A DNA stretch of 64,000 bases. Origin: RFSX01 sp964567435. GTDB taxonomy: Bacteria; Bacteroidota; Bacteroidia; Chitinophagales; Saprospiraceae. The stretch is from contig CAZMMQ010000002.1 of NCBI GenBank assembly GCA_964567435.1, positions 1-64,000 on the forward strand, given 5' to 3'. Shown here one piece after another: positions 18,273-24,592 of this stretch (positions are counted from its first letter, which is position 1; each line of letters starts with the position of its first letter). Under the pieces are notes generated by a model, which made no database searches, had not been told where the DNA came from, and saw only the letters and a program-made list of their open reading frames with translations. Made by a program: the position numbers and the translations under genes.

Positions 18273-18515
18273 ATGGAAAAAGGAAAAGTAGCAGGAACCT
18301 CTCCTATAAAGGTGAGTGTAGAAAAAGGTAAAAGATATTCATGGTGTACATGTGGTGAAAGTAAAAATCAACCTTTCTGTGATGGCGCCCACAAAGGGAG
18401 TGCTTTCAGTCCGGTAAGGTATGAAGCCACAGAAGATAAGGACATCCATTTTTGTACTTGTAAGCAAACTAGCAATGAGAATGGATTTTGTAATGGAGCT
18501 CACAAAGCTCTATAA
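18273..18515 (+). CDS. Double CDGSH iron-sulfur protein
   Basis: An 80-residue protein with two CDGSH-type [2Fe-2S] motifs, as in the bacterial and MitoNEET-related family. The first, CTCGESKNQPFCDGAH, is canonical (three Cys and one His ligand). The second, CTCKQTSNENGFCNGAH, keeps all four ligands but has Asn for the conserved Asp and one extra residue between the CxC pair and the third Cys. Such proteins carry labile clusters and act in redox or cluster transfer. The gene is followed by a strong terminator. Confidence 0.93.
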   Translation: MEKGKVAGTSPIKVSVEKGKRYSWCTCGESKNQPFCDGAHKGSAFSPVRYEATEDKDIHFCTCKQTSNENGFCNGAHKAL

Positions 18516-18540
18516 AAACAAAACCAGACTACAAATAAAA

Positions 18541-18579
18541 AGAGAGCTTCTAGAATAATCTAGAAGCTCTCTTTTTTTG
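18541..18579. terminator. Bidirectional intrinsic terminator
   Basis: A perfect 14-bp inverted repeat (AGAGAGCTTCTAGA / TCTAGAAGCTCTCT) has a 4-base loop, followed on the plus strand by eight T and preceded by five A. It serves the CDGSH gene on the plus strand and the convergent Nudix-like gene on the minus strand. Confidence 0.95.
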
Positions 18580-18598
18580 CAATATTCTCAAATATCTT

Positions 18599-18997
18599 TT
18601 ACACAGACATTAAAAGATTTCTATCTGTAATGATATCCTTTAGTTCTTTCAACGCCGCATACTCATCTGGCAATACTTCTTTCAAAGCATCTTTGACACA
18701 GATGTAATTGCAGCGATTTACCTTAGATTTCAATCTTTCAATATCATGTCTAAGCATTCCTCTTAATGAAGGAATCTGATGCCAATCCGCTTCAATCGCA
18801 ACTGCCTTCAAAGGATGACCTTGACTACACGTAGAATCTATGCATATTCCAGTATATCCTACTTCATCTAAACTTGCTTGTGGTAATTCTTTCCAAGCAG
18901 TTGGATCGTCCTTCAGATTAGGTTCTATAAGCAGAACTTCCAACCCTTTCTCGTGACATCTATATAAAATGACTCTAACTTTATCAAGTACATTCAT
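18599..18997 (-). CDS. Unknown protein, possibly a degenerate Nudix-like domain
   Basis: A 132-residue cytoplasmic protein. Residues about 5-40 (VRVILYRCHEKGLEVLLIEP, then a Trp) look like the first strands of a Nudix fold. The Nudix box GX5EX7REUXEEXGU is absent, so hydrolase activity is not expected. Conserved-looking features further on are AIEADWHQIPSLRGM (about 77-91) and the C-terminal YAALKELKDIITDRN. No signal peptide is present. It is monocistronic and convergent with the CDGSH gene, sharing its terminator. The family assignment is tentative. Coding is supported by composition and context. Confidence 0.6.
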   Translation of the reverse strand: MNVLDKVRVILYRCHEKGLEVLLIEPNLKDDPTAWKELPQASLDEVGYTGICIDSTCSQGHPLKAVAIEADWHQIPSLRGMLRHDIERLKSKVNRCNYICVKDALKEVLPDEYAALKELKDIITDRNLLMSV

Positions 18998-19091
18998 TGT
19001 AATAGTTTGTGTACATATTACAATAATACTAAATAAATAGCTAGAAAGCTTGAATATGAGATTAAACTGAGAAGCCGATAGACTAACTTAA

Positions 19092-19610
19092 TTATATCTT
19101 TTTCATTTTTTTCTTCTTGGTATCTTCAGATGGCGTTGTAGGTGGTACAAGATTAAAATCCTCTGGATTTATACCTTCAAACATCTTCATCATCTCACTC
19201 ATATCTATACCTTCTAAGGCCTTCATCATCTCACTCATGTCTATACCTTCCATCATTTTAGTAATTTGGCTCATATCCATACCTTCCAGCATCTTCATAC
19301 TTTCTTCCATCATTTTACCAAAATCTTCATTCCCCATACCTAATCCATTTAGGCCTTGCTCTCCAAAAAGTTGGTTCAATTCCATAGAATCCATCATTTC
19401 AAACATAGACCCAAATTCAGCGCCTTCTAAAATTGAATTTAAATCTAATCCCTTCATCAGGTTCGATAGATCCATTGTATCCAACATTCTAGTCATTTCG
19501 GACATGGAATCTTCCATACTTTTAGCCGGTTTTTCTGTCGGTGGTGTATTTTGACCAGAAAGATTACCTAAACAAAAAAGTAAAATGGTTACATATAGTA
19601 TTCTAATCAT
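19092..19610 (-). CDS. Secreted methionine-rich 12-residue repeat protein
   Basis: A 172-residue protein with a signal peptide of about 20 residues. About 28 of 172 residues are Met. A 12-residue unit with consensus MMEGIDMSEMMK occurs four times in succession (residues 107-154), and degenerate copies are visible at 42-53 (MLDTMDLSNLMK) and 72-83 (MMDSMELNQLFG). The units would form acidic amphipathic helices with Met on the hydrophobic face. The C terminus is a Pro/Thr linker and a Lys-rich tail. I do not recognise the family. Met-rich extracytoplasmic proteins can bind Cu(I) or act as oxidant sinks, but that is only inference here. It overlaps the upstream gene by 8 bases, so the two are coupled. 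Confidence 0.7.
   Translation of the reverse strand: MIRILYVTILLFCLGNLSGQNTPPTEKPAKSMEDSMSEMTRMLDTMDLSNLMKGLDLNSILEGAEFGSMFEMMDSMELNQLFGEQGLNGLGMGNEDFGKMMEESMKMLEGMDMSQITKMMEGIDMSEMMKALEGIDMSEMMKMFEGINPEDFNLVPPTTPSEDTKKKKMKKI
19149..19292 (-). repeat. Four 36-bp in-frame repeats in the Met-rich gene
   Basis: Four tandem 36-base units encode residues 107-154 of the Met-rich protein. The two central units are nearly identical at both DNA and protein level (MEGIDMSEMMK and LEGIDMSEMMK), which indicates recent duplication. The outer units have diverged. Confidence 0.85.
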
Positions 19611-20274
19611 ATGTTGACGTATTATTATTTAACAATATTATATAAATAGTGATAGCTAAAAGGTGTAGCATCTCACTTTCATTAACGGAATTTACATAGT
19701 TAAAGTAACGGTCACTAGTGGAAAATTCACGACCAAAAGCAAAACTAGCTAATTCTTTAGACCCATTGATTATAGTACCTTGATATCCATTTTCTGTTAC
19801 AATCTGAAATGAATCAGAACTTCCAAAAGGAATATAGGTATACCTATCCTTGATAGTCGCTAGTTCTTCTCCATCCATTGCTACATTTGTGATACTTGGA
19901 CTGTGTAAGAAATGAAATTTTCCATAAGAACTATGTGCTTCCATGTAGTTGTGACTGCCCTTCTTGTGAAACATTTTCAGATATGAGATGAGATTCTCTT
20001 GAAAGACTGAATTTAAATATCCCATCTCGTAATGACGAGTTTTCTTGACAACTTTCTTCGCCCAAGCCAATATTTTCAATTCGTGAATATCTATTGGAAT
20101 TATATTCTCTGTTATCTGGCTTAATAACAGTCTTAACTTATCGTCCAATTTCCAGAATGAAGAATCTCTTCTCCTTTGAGTTTTTCTTTTCTGGCTTGAC
20201 ATGATGCCAAGGAGGAGAAGGAAAAATAGACCTAAAAAGGTTAAAAAAAAGAATAGCCTAAAGATGGCAATCAT
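19603..20274 (-). CDS. Membrane-anchored protein of unknown function, coupled to the Met-rich protein
   Basis: A 223-residue protein. A strongly hydrophobic N-terminal helix (about 3-24) is followed by a basic cluster (KRKTQRRR), so the anchor probably leaves the C-terminal domain in the cytoplasm. The body (about 35-200) is mixed alpha/beta with no motif I recognise. It contains many aromatic residues (HYEMGYLNSVF, FHFLHSPSITNVAMDGEEL). A second hydrophobic stretch lies near the C terminus (about 200-216, HLLAITIYIILL). Its stop overlaps the start of the Met-rich gene by 8 bases. It lies directly downstream of the rpoD terminator. Confidence 0.65.
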   Translation of the reverse strand: MIAIFRLFFFLTFLGLFFLLLLGIMSSQKRKTQRRRDSSFWKLDDKLRLLLSQITENIIPIDIHELKILAWAKKVVKKTRHYEMGYLNSVFQENLISYLKMFHKKGSHNYMEAHSSYGKFHFLHSPSITNVAMDGEELATIKDRYTYIPFGSSDSFQIVTENGYQGTIINGSKELASFAFGREFSTSDRYFNYVNSVNESEMLHLLAITIYIILLNNNTSTYD

Positions 20275-20304
20275 AGTTTATTTAGATGAGTTCATCTATG
20301 TAAC

Positions 20305-20337
20305 AAAAAAAAGGCTTACAAGAATTCCTTGTAAGCC
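20305..20337 (-). terminator. Intrinsic terminator of rpoD
   Basis: A 10-bp inverted repeat (GGCTTACAAG / CTTGTAAGCC, 20313-20322 and 20328-20337) with a 5-base loop is followed on the minus strand by a run of eight T. It lies about 30 bases after the rpoD stop codon. Confidence 0.92.
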
Positions 20338-20368
20338 CCAAAAGGTTGTTATTATTTCTGTTAAAAGA

Positions 20369-21235
20369 CTATCCCAAGTAGGATTTCAGTGCATTTCTAT
20401 TCACTGACTTTCTAAGTCTTCTAAGCGCTCTTTCTTTTATTTGTCTAACTCTTTCTCTAGTTAAGCCATACAACTCACCTATCTCTTCTAGGGTTAATGA
20501 CTTATGACCATTCAATCCGTAGTAAGAAGAAAGTACTTCTATTTCTCTTGAACTAAGCAGAGAAAGACCATATTTGACTTCATCTTTTAAGGATTGATCC
20601 ATCAAGCCCATATCTGGCGCTTTCTGATCGGCCTCAACATATAAGTCTATCATGGAGGCATCTCCATCTTCTCCACCCACTGGCGCATCCATTGATAAAT
20701 GTCTGCCTCCACCTTGGAGTACATTAACGATATCAGATACCTTCATTTCTAAAAGTTCTGCTAACTCTTCATGGGTAGGATTTCTTTCAAATTCTTGTAC
20801 AAATGAAACATATGCCTCATTGACTTTAGAATAAGAGCTCACCTTATTAAGGGGAAGTCTGACCATTCTGGAGTATTCCACAATAGATTGTAGAATAGAT
20901 TGTCTAATCCACCAAACGGCATAGGAGATAAATTTGAAACCTTTAGTTTCGTCAAATCTCTTTGCGGCTTTCATTAAGCCAACATTTCCTTCATTGATTA
21001 AATCACTCAGGGAAAGGCCTTGATTCTGATACTGTTTTGCAACAGATACAACGAATCTAAGATTCGCTTGGGTCATTCTTTCTAATGCCCATGCATCTCC
21101 TTCTCTAATTCTTCTTGCTAAATCTGCTTCCTCCTGAGGGGTTAGCATCTCGATTTTAGAGATGTCATTAAGGTACTTATCCAAGGCCAAACTTTCACGA
21201 CTCGTGATTTTGTTTGTAATTTTCAGCTGTCTCAT
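20369..21235 (-). CDS. rpoD: Primary RNA polymerase sigma factor (sigma-70, Bacteroidota type)
   Basis: Housekeeping sigma factor that directs RNA polymerase to TAnnTTTG promoters. The preferred start MRQLKITNKIT gives 288 residues, the short form of this phylum, without the long N-terminal region 1.1 of E. coli RpoD. Region 1.2 is at about 15-45. Region 2 includes ANLRFVVSVAKQYQNQGLSL and the -10 recognition and melting segment (FKFISYAVWWIRQSI). Region 3 is around about 120-170. Region 4 has LTLEEIGELYGLTRERVRQI near the C terminus. The frame stays open six codons further (to 21253), but the later Met matches family starts. A consensus promoter lies about 175 bases upstream and a terminator downstream, so the gene is monocistronic. 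Confidence 0.96.
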   Translation of the reverse strand: MRQLKITNKITSRESLALDKYLNDISKIEMLTPQEEADLARRIREGDAWALERMTQANLRFVVSVAKQYQNQGLSLSDLINEGNVGLMKAAKRFDETKGFKFISYAVWWIRQSILQSIVEYSRMVRLPLNKVSSYSKVNEAYVSFVQEFERNPTHEELAELLEMKVSDIVNVLQGGGRHLSMDAPVGGEDGDASMIDLYVEADQKAPDMGLMDQSLKDEVKYGLSLLSSREIEVLSSYYGLNGHKSLTLEEIGELYGLTRERVRQIKERALRRLRKSVNRNALKSYLG

Positions 21236-21257
21236 TGAGTAAAAATTGTGCACTTAT

Positions 21258-21273
21258 AACGATGACCGTCGTT
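21258..21273 (-). promoter_or_regulatory. Short dyad in the rpoD 5' leader
   Basis: AACGATGACCGTCGTT contains a 5-bp inverted repeat (AACGA / TCGTT) and lies about 24 bases upstream of the rpoD start codon, inside the predicted leader of about 170 bases. It could be an operator or a weak leader hairpin. The evidence is slight. Confidence 0.2.
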
Positions 21274-21414
21274 AAAATGCGTTTCTCATAAAATTTCTTA
21301 AACCAGTATAATGCTTACAAGATTCTTTCCAATTAAGTTCAGAATTGGTCATGTTTTTTACCAATTACAAGCTTAATTGTCCGAACGAGGCTCCGGGACA
21401 GGTTGAATAAAAAC

Positions 21415-21444
21415 CAAAGATAGTAATGCAAATAGAAAAACCAA
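21415..21444 (-). promoter_or_regulatory. Consensus promoter of rpoD
   Basis: On the minus strand TTG (21442-21444), exactly 19 bases, then TATCTTTG (21422-21415) fits the Bacteroidota TTG-N19-TAnnTTTG consensus. It predicts a start near 21409 and a leader of about 170 bases before rpoD. The -33 element lies inside the left arm of the pnp terminator hairpin. Confidence 0.75.
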
Positions 21445-21494
21445 CAGAATATATGTTAAAAATATATAATACGTAAATATCTGTTTCTGTTGGT
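21436..21494 (-). terminator. Terminator hairpin of pnp with long loop
   Basis: A 9-bp perfect inverted repeat (ACCAACAGA at 21440-21448, TCTGTTGGT at 21486-21494) with a 37-base AT-rich loop is followed on the minus strand by five to six T. It begins 16 bases after the pnp stop codon. The long loop is atypical. Confidence 0.65.
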
Positions 21495-21509
21495 GCTACC
21501 TAGAATACC

Positions 21510-23657
21510 TTAAGCATTAGATTTTTCGTCTCTTGGATTAGGAATGAGTACTTTTCTACTAAGTCTGTATTTGCCCGTTTTGGGATCGATCCCGATTAGT
21601 TTGACTTTGACTGGGTCACCTACTTTAAAGACTTCGCTGACGTCATTAATTCTTGTATGTGAGATTTCACTAACGTGTAAGAGTCCACTCTTGCTTTTGA
21701 AATCTACAAAGACGCCATATGATTGAACAGAGGCCACTTTTGCTTCGTATACATCACCAACTGATGGCTCGAATGCAATCTCCATAATCTCTGATTTAGC
21801 TTGATTAAGTGAGTCTGCGTCTGTGGAAGAAATAGACACATATCCTTTTTCGTCTTTTTCTTCGATGTTGATTGTTGTTCCAGTTCGAGCTTGAATATCC
21901 TGTATCACTTTACCTCCAGGGCCAATTACAGCACCTATGAAACTCTTATCAATGATTATCTCTTCTATTCTTGGTGCATGCGGCTTATAATCTGCATTAG
22001 GCTTAGAGAGAGTTTTACCCATTTCTTTCAAAATATGAATACGACCTACTTTTGCTTGATCTAATGCTTTCTCCATCGTAGAATAAGGCAACCCATCGAT
22101 TTTGATATCCATTTGGCAAGCTGTAATACCTTTTTCAGTACCAGTAACTTTAAAATCCATATCTCCTAAGGCATCTTCATCTCCCAATATATCGCTAAGT
22201 ATAGCCATTCTATCTCCGTCAGCGATCATTCCCATCGCTATACCAGATACAGGTGCTTTTATTGGGACTCCTCCATCCATCAATGCAAGGGCTCCAGCAC
22301 ATACAGTTGCCATAGATGATGAACCATTGGATTCTAATATGTCGGATACTAATCTAATCGTATATGGTGTCTCATCTGGTAATACTTGCTGAATAGCTCT
22401 AGCGGCTAGATTAGCATGGCCAACTTCTCTTCTTCCAGGGCCTCTCATTGGCTTTATTTCACCAACAGATAAGGCCGGGAAGTTATAATGAAGGATAAAC
22501 TTGCTAAAATAATGGTCTAATGCCGTATCTATCATTTGCTGATCCAGCTTAGAACCTAGCGTCAGAGAGGTCAATGACTGTGTCTCTCCCCTATTGAAAA
22601 TTGCTGAACCATGCGCAGATGGCAGGTAATCTACTTCTGTCCATATTGGTCTTACCTCATCAAATGCTCTTCCATCCAATCTCTTCTTTTCATCAAGGAC
22701 CATGTTCCTTATGGTTTCCTTCTTTATCTTCTCAAAGTATTCTTTCGCCTCACCCATCTTTTCTTCCGCATATTCTTCACCCTTTTCTTCCAACAAAGCC
22801 TCCTTCATTGCATCTTTGACTTCCTTCAAGCCCTCTTTTCTAGCTTTTTTATCCAATTCTGCTCTAGCGACTTTTAGGATACCCTCTACAGCGTTTTCCT
22901 TCACCCATGACTTCAGTTCCTCATCAATTTCTGGCTGTTCCAACTCTCTTTTAACAAGTGCCTTATCTCCAACCTTTTGGGCAAGGTCTAATTGTGCTTG
23001 ACATTGGACTTTTATTGCTTCATGACCCGCTTTGATAGCATCTATGAGCTCCGACTCTTGAGCCTCCTTCATTTCTCCTTCTACCATCATCACATTTTCC
23101 ATTGTTGCCGCTACAATAATATCTAATGTGGCTTCTGCTAGTGCGGACTTAGCTGGATTAATTACGTAGTTGCCATCAATCTTTGCTACACGTACCTCTG
23201 ACAATGGTCCAGCCCAAGGAATATCGGATATTGCTAAGGCAGTTGATGCCGCTAATGCAGTATAAGCATCCGGCAATCTGTCTTCCTCAGCAGAAATGAG
23301 ATTTATGATAACCTGAGTATCATTCATATAACCATCAGGAAATAGAGGTCTAATCGCTCTATCCACTAATCTTGATGTTAAAATTTCGTAATCAGAAAGC
23401 CTAGCTTCTCTTTTAAAGAAGTTACCTGGAATTCTCCCTATTGACGCAAATTTCTCTTGATAATCTACAGATAATGGAAAGAAGCTCTGGCCTTCTCTTG
23501 GTTCATGTGCAGAGACTACTGAGCAAAAGAGCATGGTTTTTCCAACCTTGACGACACATGATCCATGTGCTTGAGTCGCCAATTTTCCAGTCTCTAATGT
23601 AACTTCTTCGCCGTTTGGCAATGTGAAAGATGTAGTAATAGGTGTCTGATTACCCAT
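21510..23657 (-). CDS. pnp: Polyribonucleotide nucleotidyltransferase (PNPase)
   Basis: Phosphorolytic 3'-to-5' exoribonuclease of RNA turnover, active as a trimer. It has 715 residues. Two RNase PH-like domains are at about 10-225 and 330-545, separated by a Lys/Glu-rich helical domain. The second core domain holds the conserved SDILGDEDALGDMDFKV segment with its catalytic Asp residues. A KH domain covers about 560-620 with the GPGG loop. An S1 domain covers about 625-695 (VASVQSYGVFVDF, then GLLHVSEIS). It lies 85 bases downstream of rpsO in the conserved rpsO-pnp order. A hairpin in that gap may be a processing or autoregulation site. Confidence 0.97.
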   Translation of the reverse strand: MGNQTPITTSFTLPNGEEVTLETGKLATQAHGSCVVKVGKTMLFCSVVSAHEPREGQSFFPLSVDYQEKFASIGRIPGNFFKREARLSDYEILTSRLVDRAIRPLFPDGYMNDTQVIINLISAEEDRLPDAYTALAASTALAISDIPWAGPLSEVRVAKIDGNYVINPAKSALAEATLDIIVAATMENVMMVEGEMKEAQESELIDAIKAGHEAIKVQCQAQLDLAQKVGDKALVKRELEQPEIDEELKSWVKENAVEGILKVARAELDKKARKEGLKEVKDAMKEALLEEKGEEYAEEKMGEAKEYFEKIKKETIRNMVLDEKKRLDGRAFDEVRPIWTEVDYLPSAHGSAIFNRGETQSLTSLTLGSKLDQQMIDTALDHYFSKFILHYNFPALSVGEIKPMRGPGRREVGHANLAARAIQQVLPDETPYTIRLVSDILESNGSSSMATVCAGALALMDGGVPIKAPVSGIAMGMIADGDRMAILSDILGDEDALGDMDFKVTGTEKGITACQMDIKIDGLPYSTMEKALDQAKVGRIHILKEMGKTLSKPNADYKPHAPRIEEIIIDKSFIGAVIGPGGKVIQDIQARTGTTINIEEKDEKGYVSISSTDADSLNQAKSEIMEIAFEPSVGDVYEAKVASVQSYGVFVDFKSKSGLLHVSEISHTRINDVSEVFKVGDPVKVKLIGIDPKTGKYRLSRKVLIPNPRDEKSNA

Positions 23658-23700
23658 AATGAGGTATTAATTTGAAATGATTAATATGTTATATATATAG

Positions 23701-23733
23701 ACCTCGAGGTAAGACAATTCTTCCAATCTTACC
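23701..23733 (-). promoter_or_regulatory. Hairpin between rpsO and pnp, possible processing site
   Basis: A 7-bp perfect inverted repeat (GGTAAGA / TCTTACC, 23708-23714 and 23727-23733) with a 12-base loop starts 10 bases after the rpsO stop. It is joined to a 10-base perfect palindrome ACCTCGAGGT (23701-23710). No T run follows, so it is unlikely to be a plain terminator. In E. coli an RNase III-cut hairpin in this gap controls pnp autoregulation. An equivalent role here is inference. Confidence 0.45.
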
Positions 23734-23742
23734 ATATCAGTA

Positions 23743-24045
23743 TTAATAGATGGAAGAACCTTCGACAGATGACTTTCTGATCTCTAGTTTTTCAATAATT
23801 GCTCTATAACCGTTGATATCCTTTTTAGCAAGGTAGTTAAGCAATCTTCTTCTTTTTCCGACTAAGGTCAAAAGCGCTTTTCGGGATGAGTGGTCTTTTC
23901 TGTTTTCTTTAAGGTGATCAGTCAAACTCTGTATTCTAAATGTGAATAATGCGATTTGACCTTCGATAGAGCCTGAGTTACTCTTGTCTCCACCGTATTC
24001 TTGAAAGATTTCTTCTTTCTTTTCTTTTGTTAGGTATGTTGCCAT
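23743..24045 (-). CDS. rpsO: 30S ribosomal protein S15
   Basis: Small-subunit ribosomal protein that binds 16S rRNA early in assembly. It has 100 residues. The conserved core includes GSIEGQIALFTFRI, LKENRKDHSSRKALL and VGKRRRLLNYL. It is about 10 residues longer than the usual 88-90 because of a C-terminal tail (RKSSVEGSSIY). It is the first gene of rpsO-pnp. A TATCTTTG promoter box lies about 52 bases upstream. Confidence 0.98.
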   Translation of the reverse strand: MATYLTKEKKEEIFQEYGGDKSNSGSIEGQIALFTFRIQSLTDHLKENRKDHSSRKALLTLVGKRRRLLNYLAKKDINGYRAIIEKLEIRKSSVEGSSIY

Positions 24046-24096
24046 TTATTTTCTTGTTTACCAAAAAGGATTACGTAAATCGTATTTTAGCGATGG

Positions 24097-24104
24097 CAAA
24101 GATA
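24097..24104 (-). promoter_or_regulatory. TATCTTTG -7 box upstream of rpsO
   Basis: TATCTTTG on the minus strand is an exact TAnnTTTG match about 52 bases before the rpsO ATG. No TTG occurs at the standard 19-base spacing; the nearest is about 24 bases away. Confidence 0.5.
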
Positions 24105-24159
24105 TGCTTTTTTATTCTTTTGCTGTAACAATATATTTCTTGTCATAAATCACCAAATT

Positions 24160-24591
24160 ATGAGACAAATTATCCCAATTCTTATAATGAGTCTTGCTGC
24201 CCTATCAACTCAATCATATGCCCAAAGTGGGGATGTGGATTCACTGGGATTTGAGACATTTGAGATGCCTGATGGAGATACAATATATACCATGAAAAAG
24301 TATTTTATCGCATTCCTAAAGGAAGGATCTACAAGAGACCAATCCGAGGAAGAAGCTCAAAAGATACAAATGGGGCATCTGGACCATATCAATAAAATGG
24401 CCGATGATAACAAAATCTGTATGGCAGGCCCATTTGGAGATGATGGTGAAATAAAAGGTATTCTCATATTCAATGTACCAACAATGGAGGAAGTACAACG
24501 ATTGGTAGCTCAAGATCCAGCCGTCATTGCAGGCAGATTAGAATTGGAAGTACATCCTTGGTGGGCAGCCAAAGGGAGCCAACTCAAGTAA
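24160..24591 (+). CDS. Secreted YciI-like domain protein
   Basis: A 143-residue protein with a signal peptide (about 1-21, ending SYAQ). It is followed by a YciI-type ferredoxin-like fold domain: KKYFIAFLKEGSTRDQ, then QMGHLDHINKMADDNKICMAGPFGDDGEIKG, then VQRLVAQDPAVIAGRLELEVHPWW. The conserved His of YciI proteins is present in the HLDHI segment. Most YciI proteins are cytoplasmic, so export is unusual. Biochemical role unknown. The following membrane-protein gene starts 1 base after its stop, suggesting an operon. Confidence 0.82.
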   Translation: MRQIIPILIMSLAALSTQSYAQSGDVDSLGFETFEMPDGDTIYTMKKYFIAFLKEGSTRDQSEEEAQKIQMGHLDHINKMADDNKICMAGPFGDDGEIKGILIFNVPTMEEVQRLVAQDPAVIAGRLELEVHPWWAAKGSQLK

Positions 24592-24592
24592 T

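Noticed and set aside
19149..19292. The 36-bp repeats as a possible CRISPR array
   Set aside because: The units are contiguous without spacers and are in-frame coding sequence with a periodic peptide.
19117..19554. A 145-codon plus-strand frame opposite the Met-rich repeat gene
   Set aside because: It is a shadow of the repetitive minus-strand gene: its Ile/Ser-rich repeats are the antisense of the Met-rich ones.
22601..23001. Several plus-strand frames opposite pnp
   Set aside because: They are antisense to a highly conserved enzyme and have low-complexity Ser/Phe composition.
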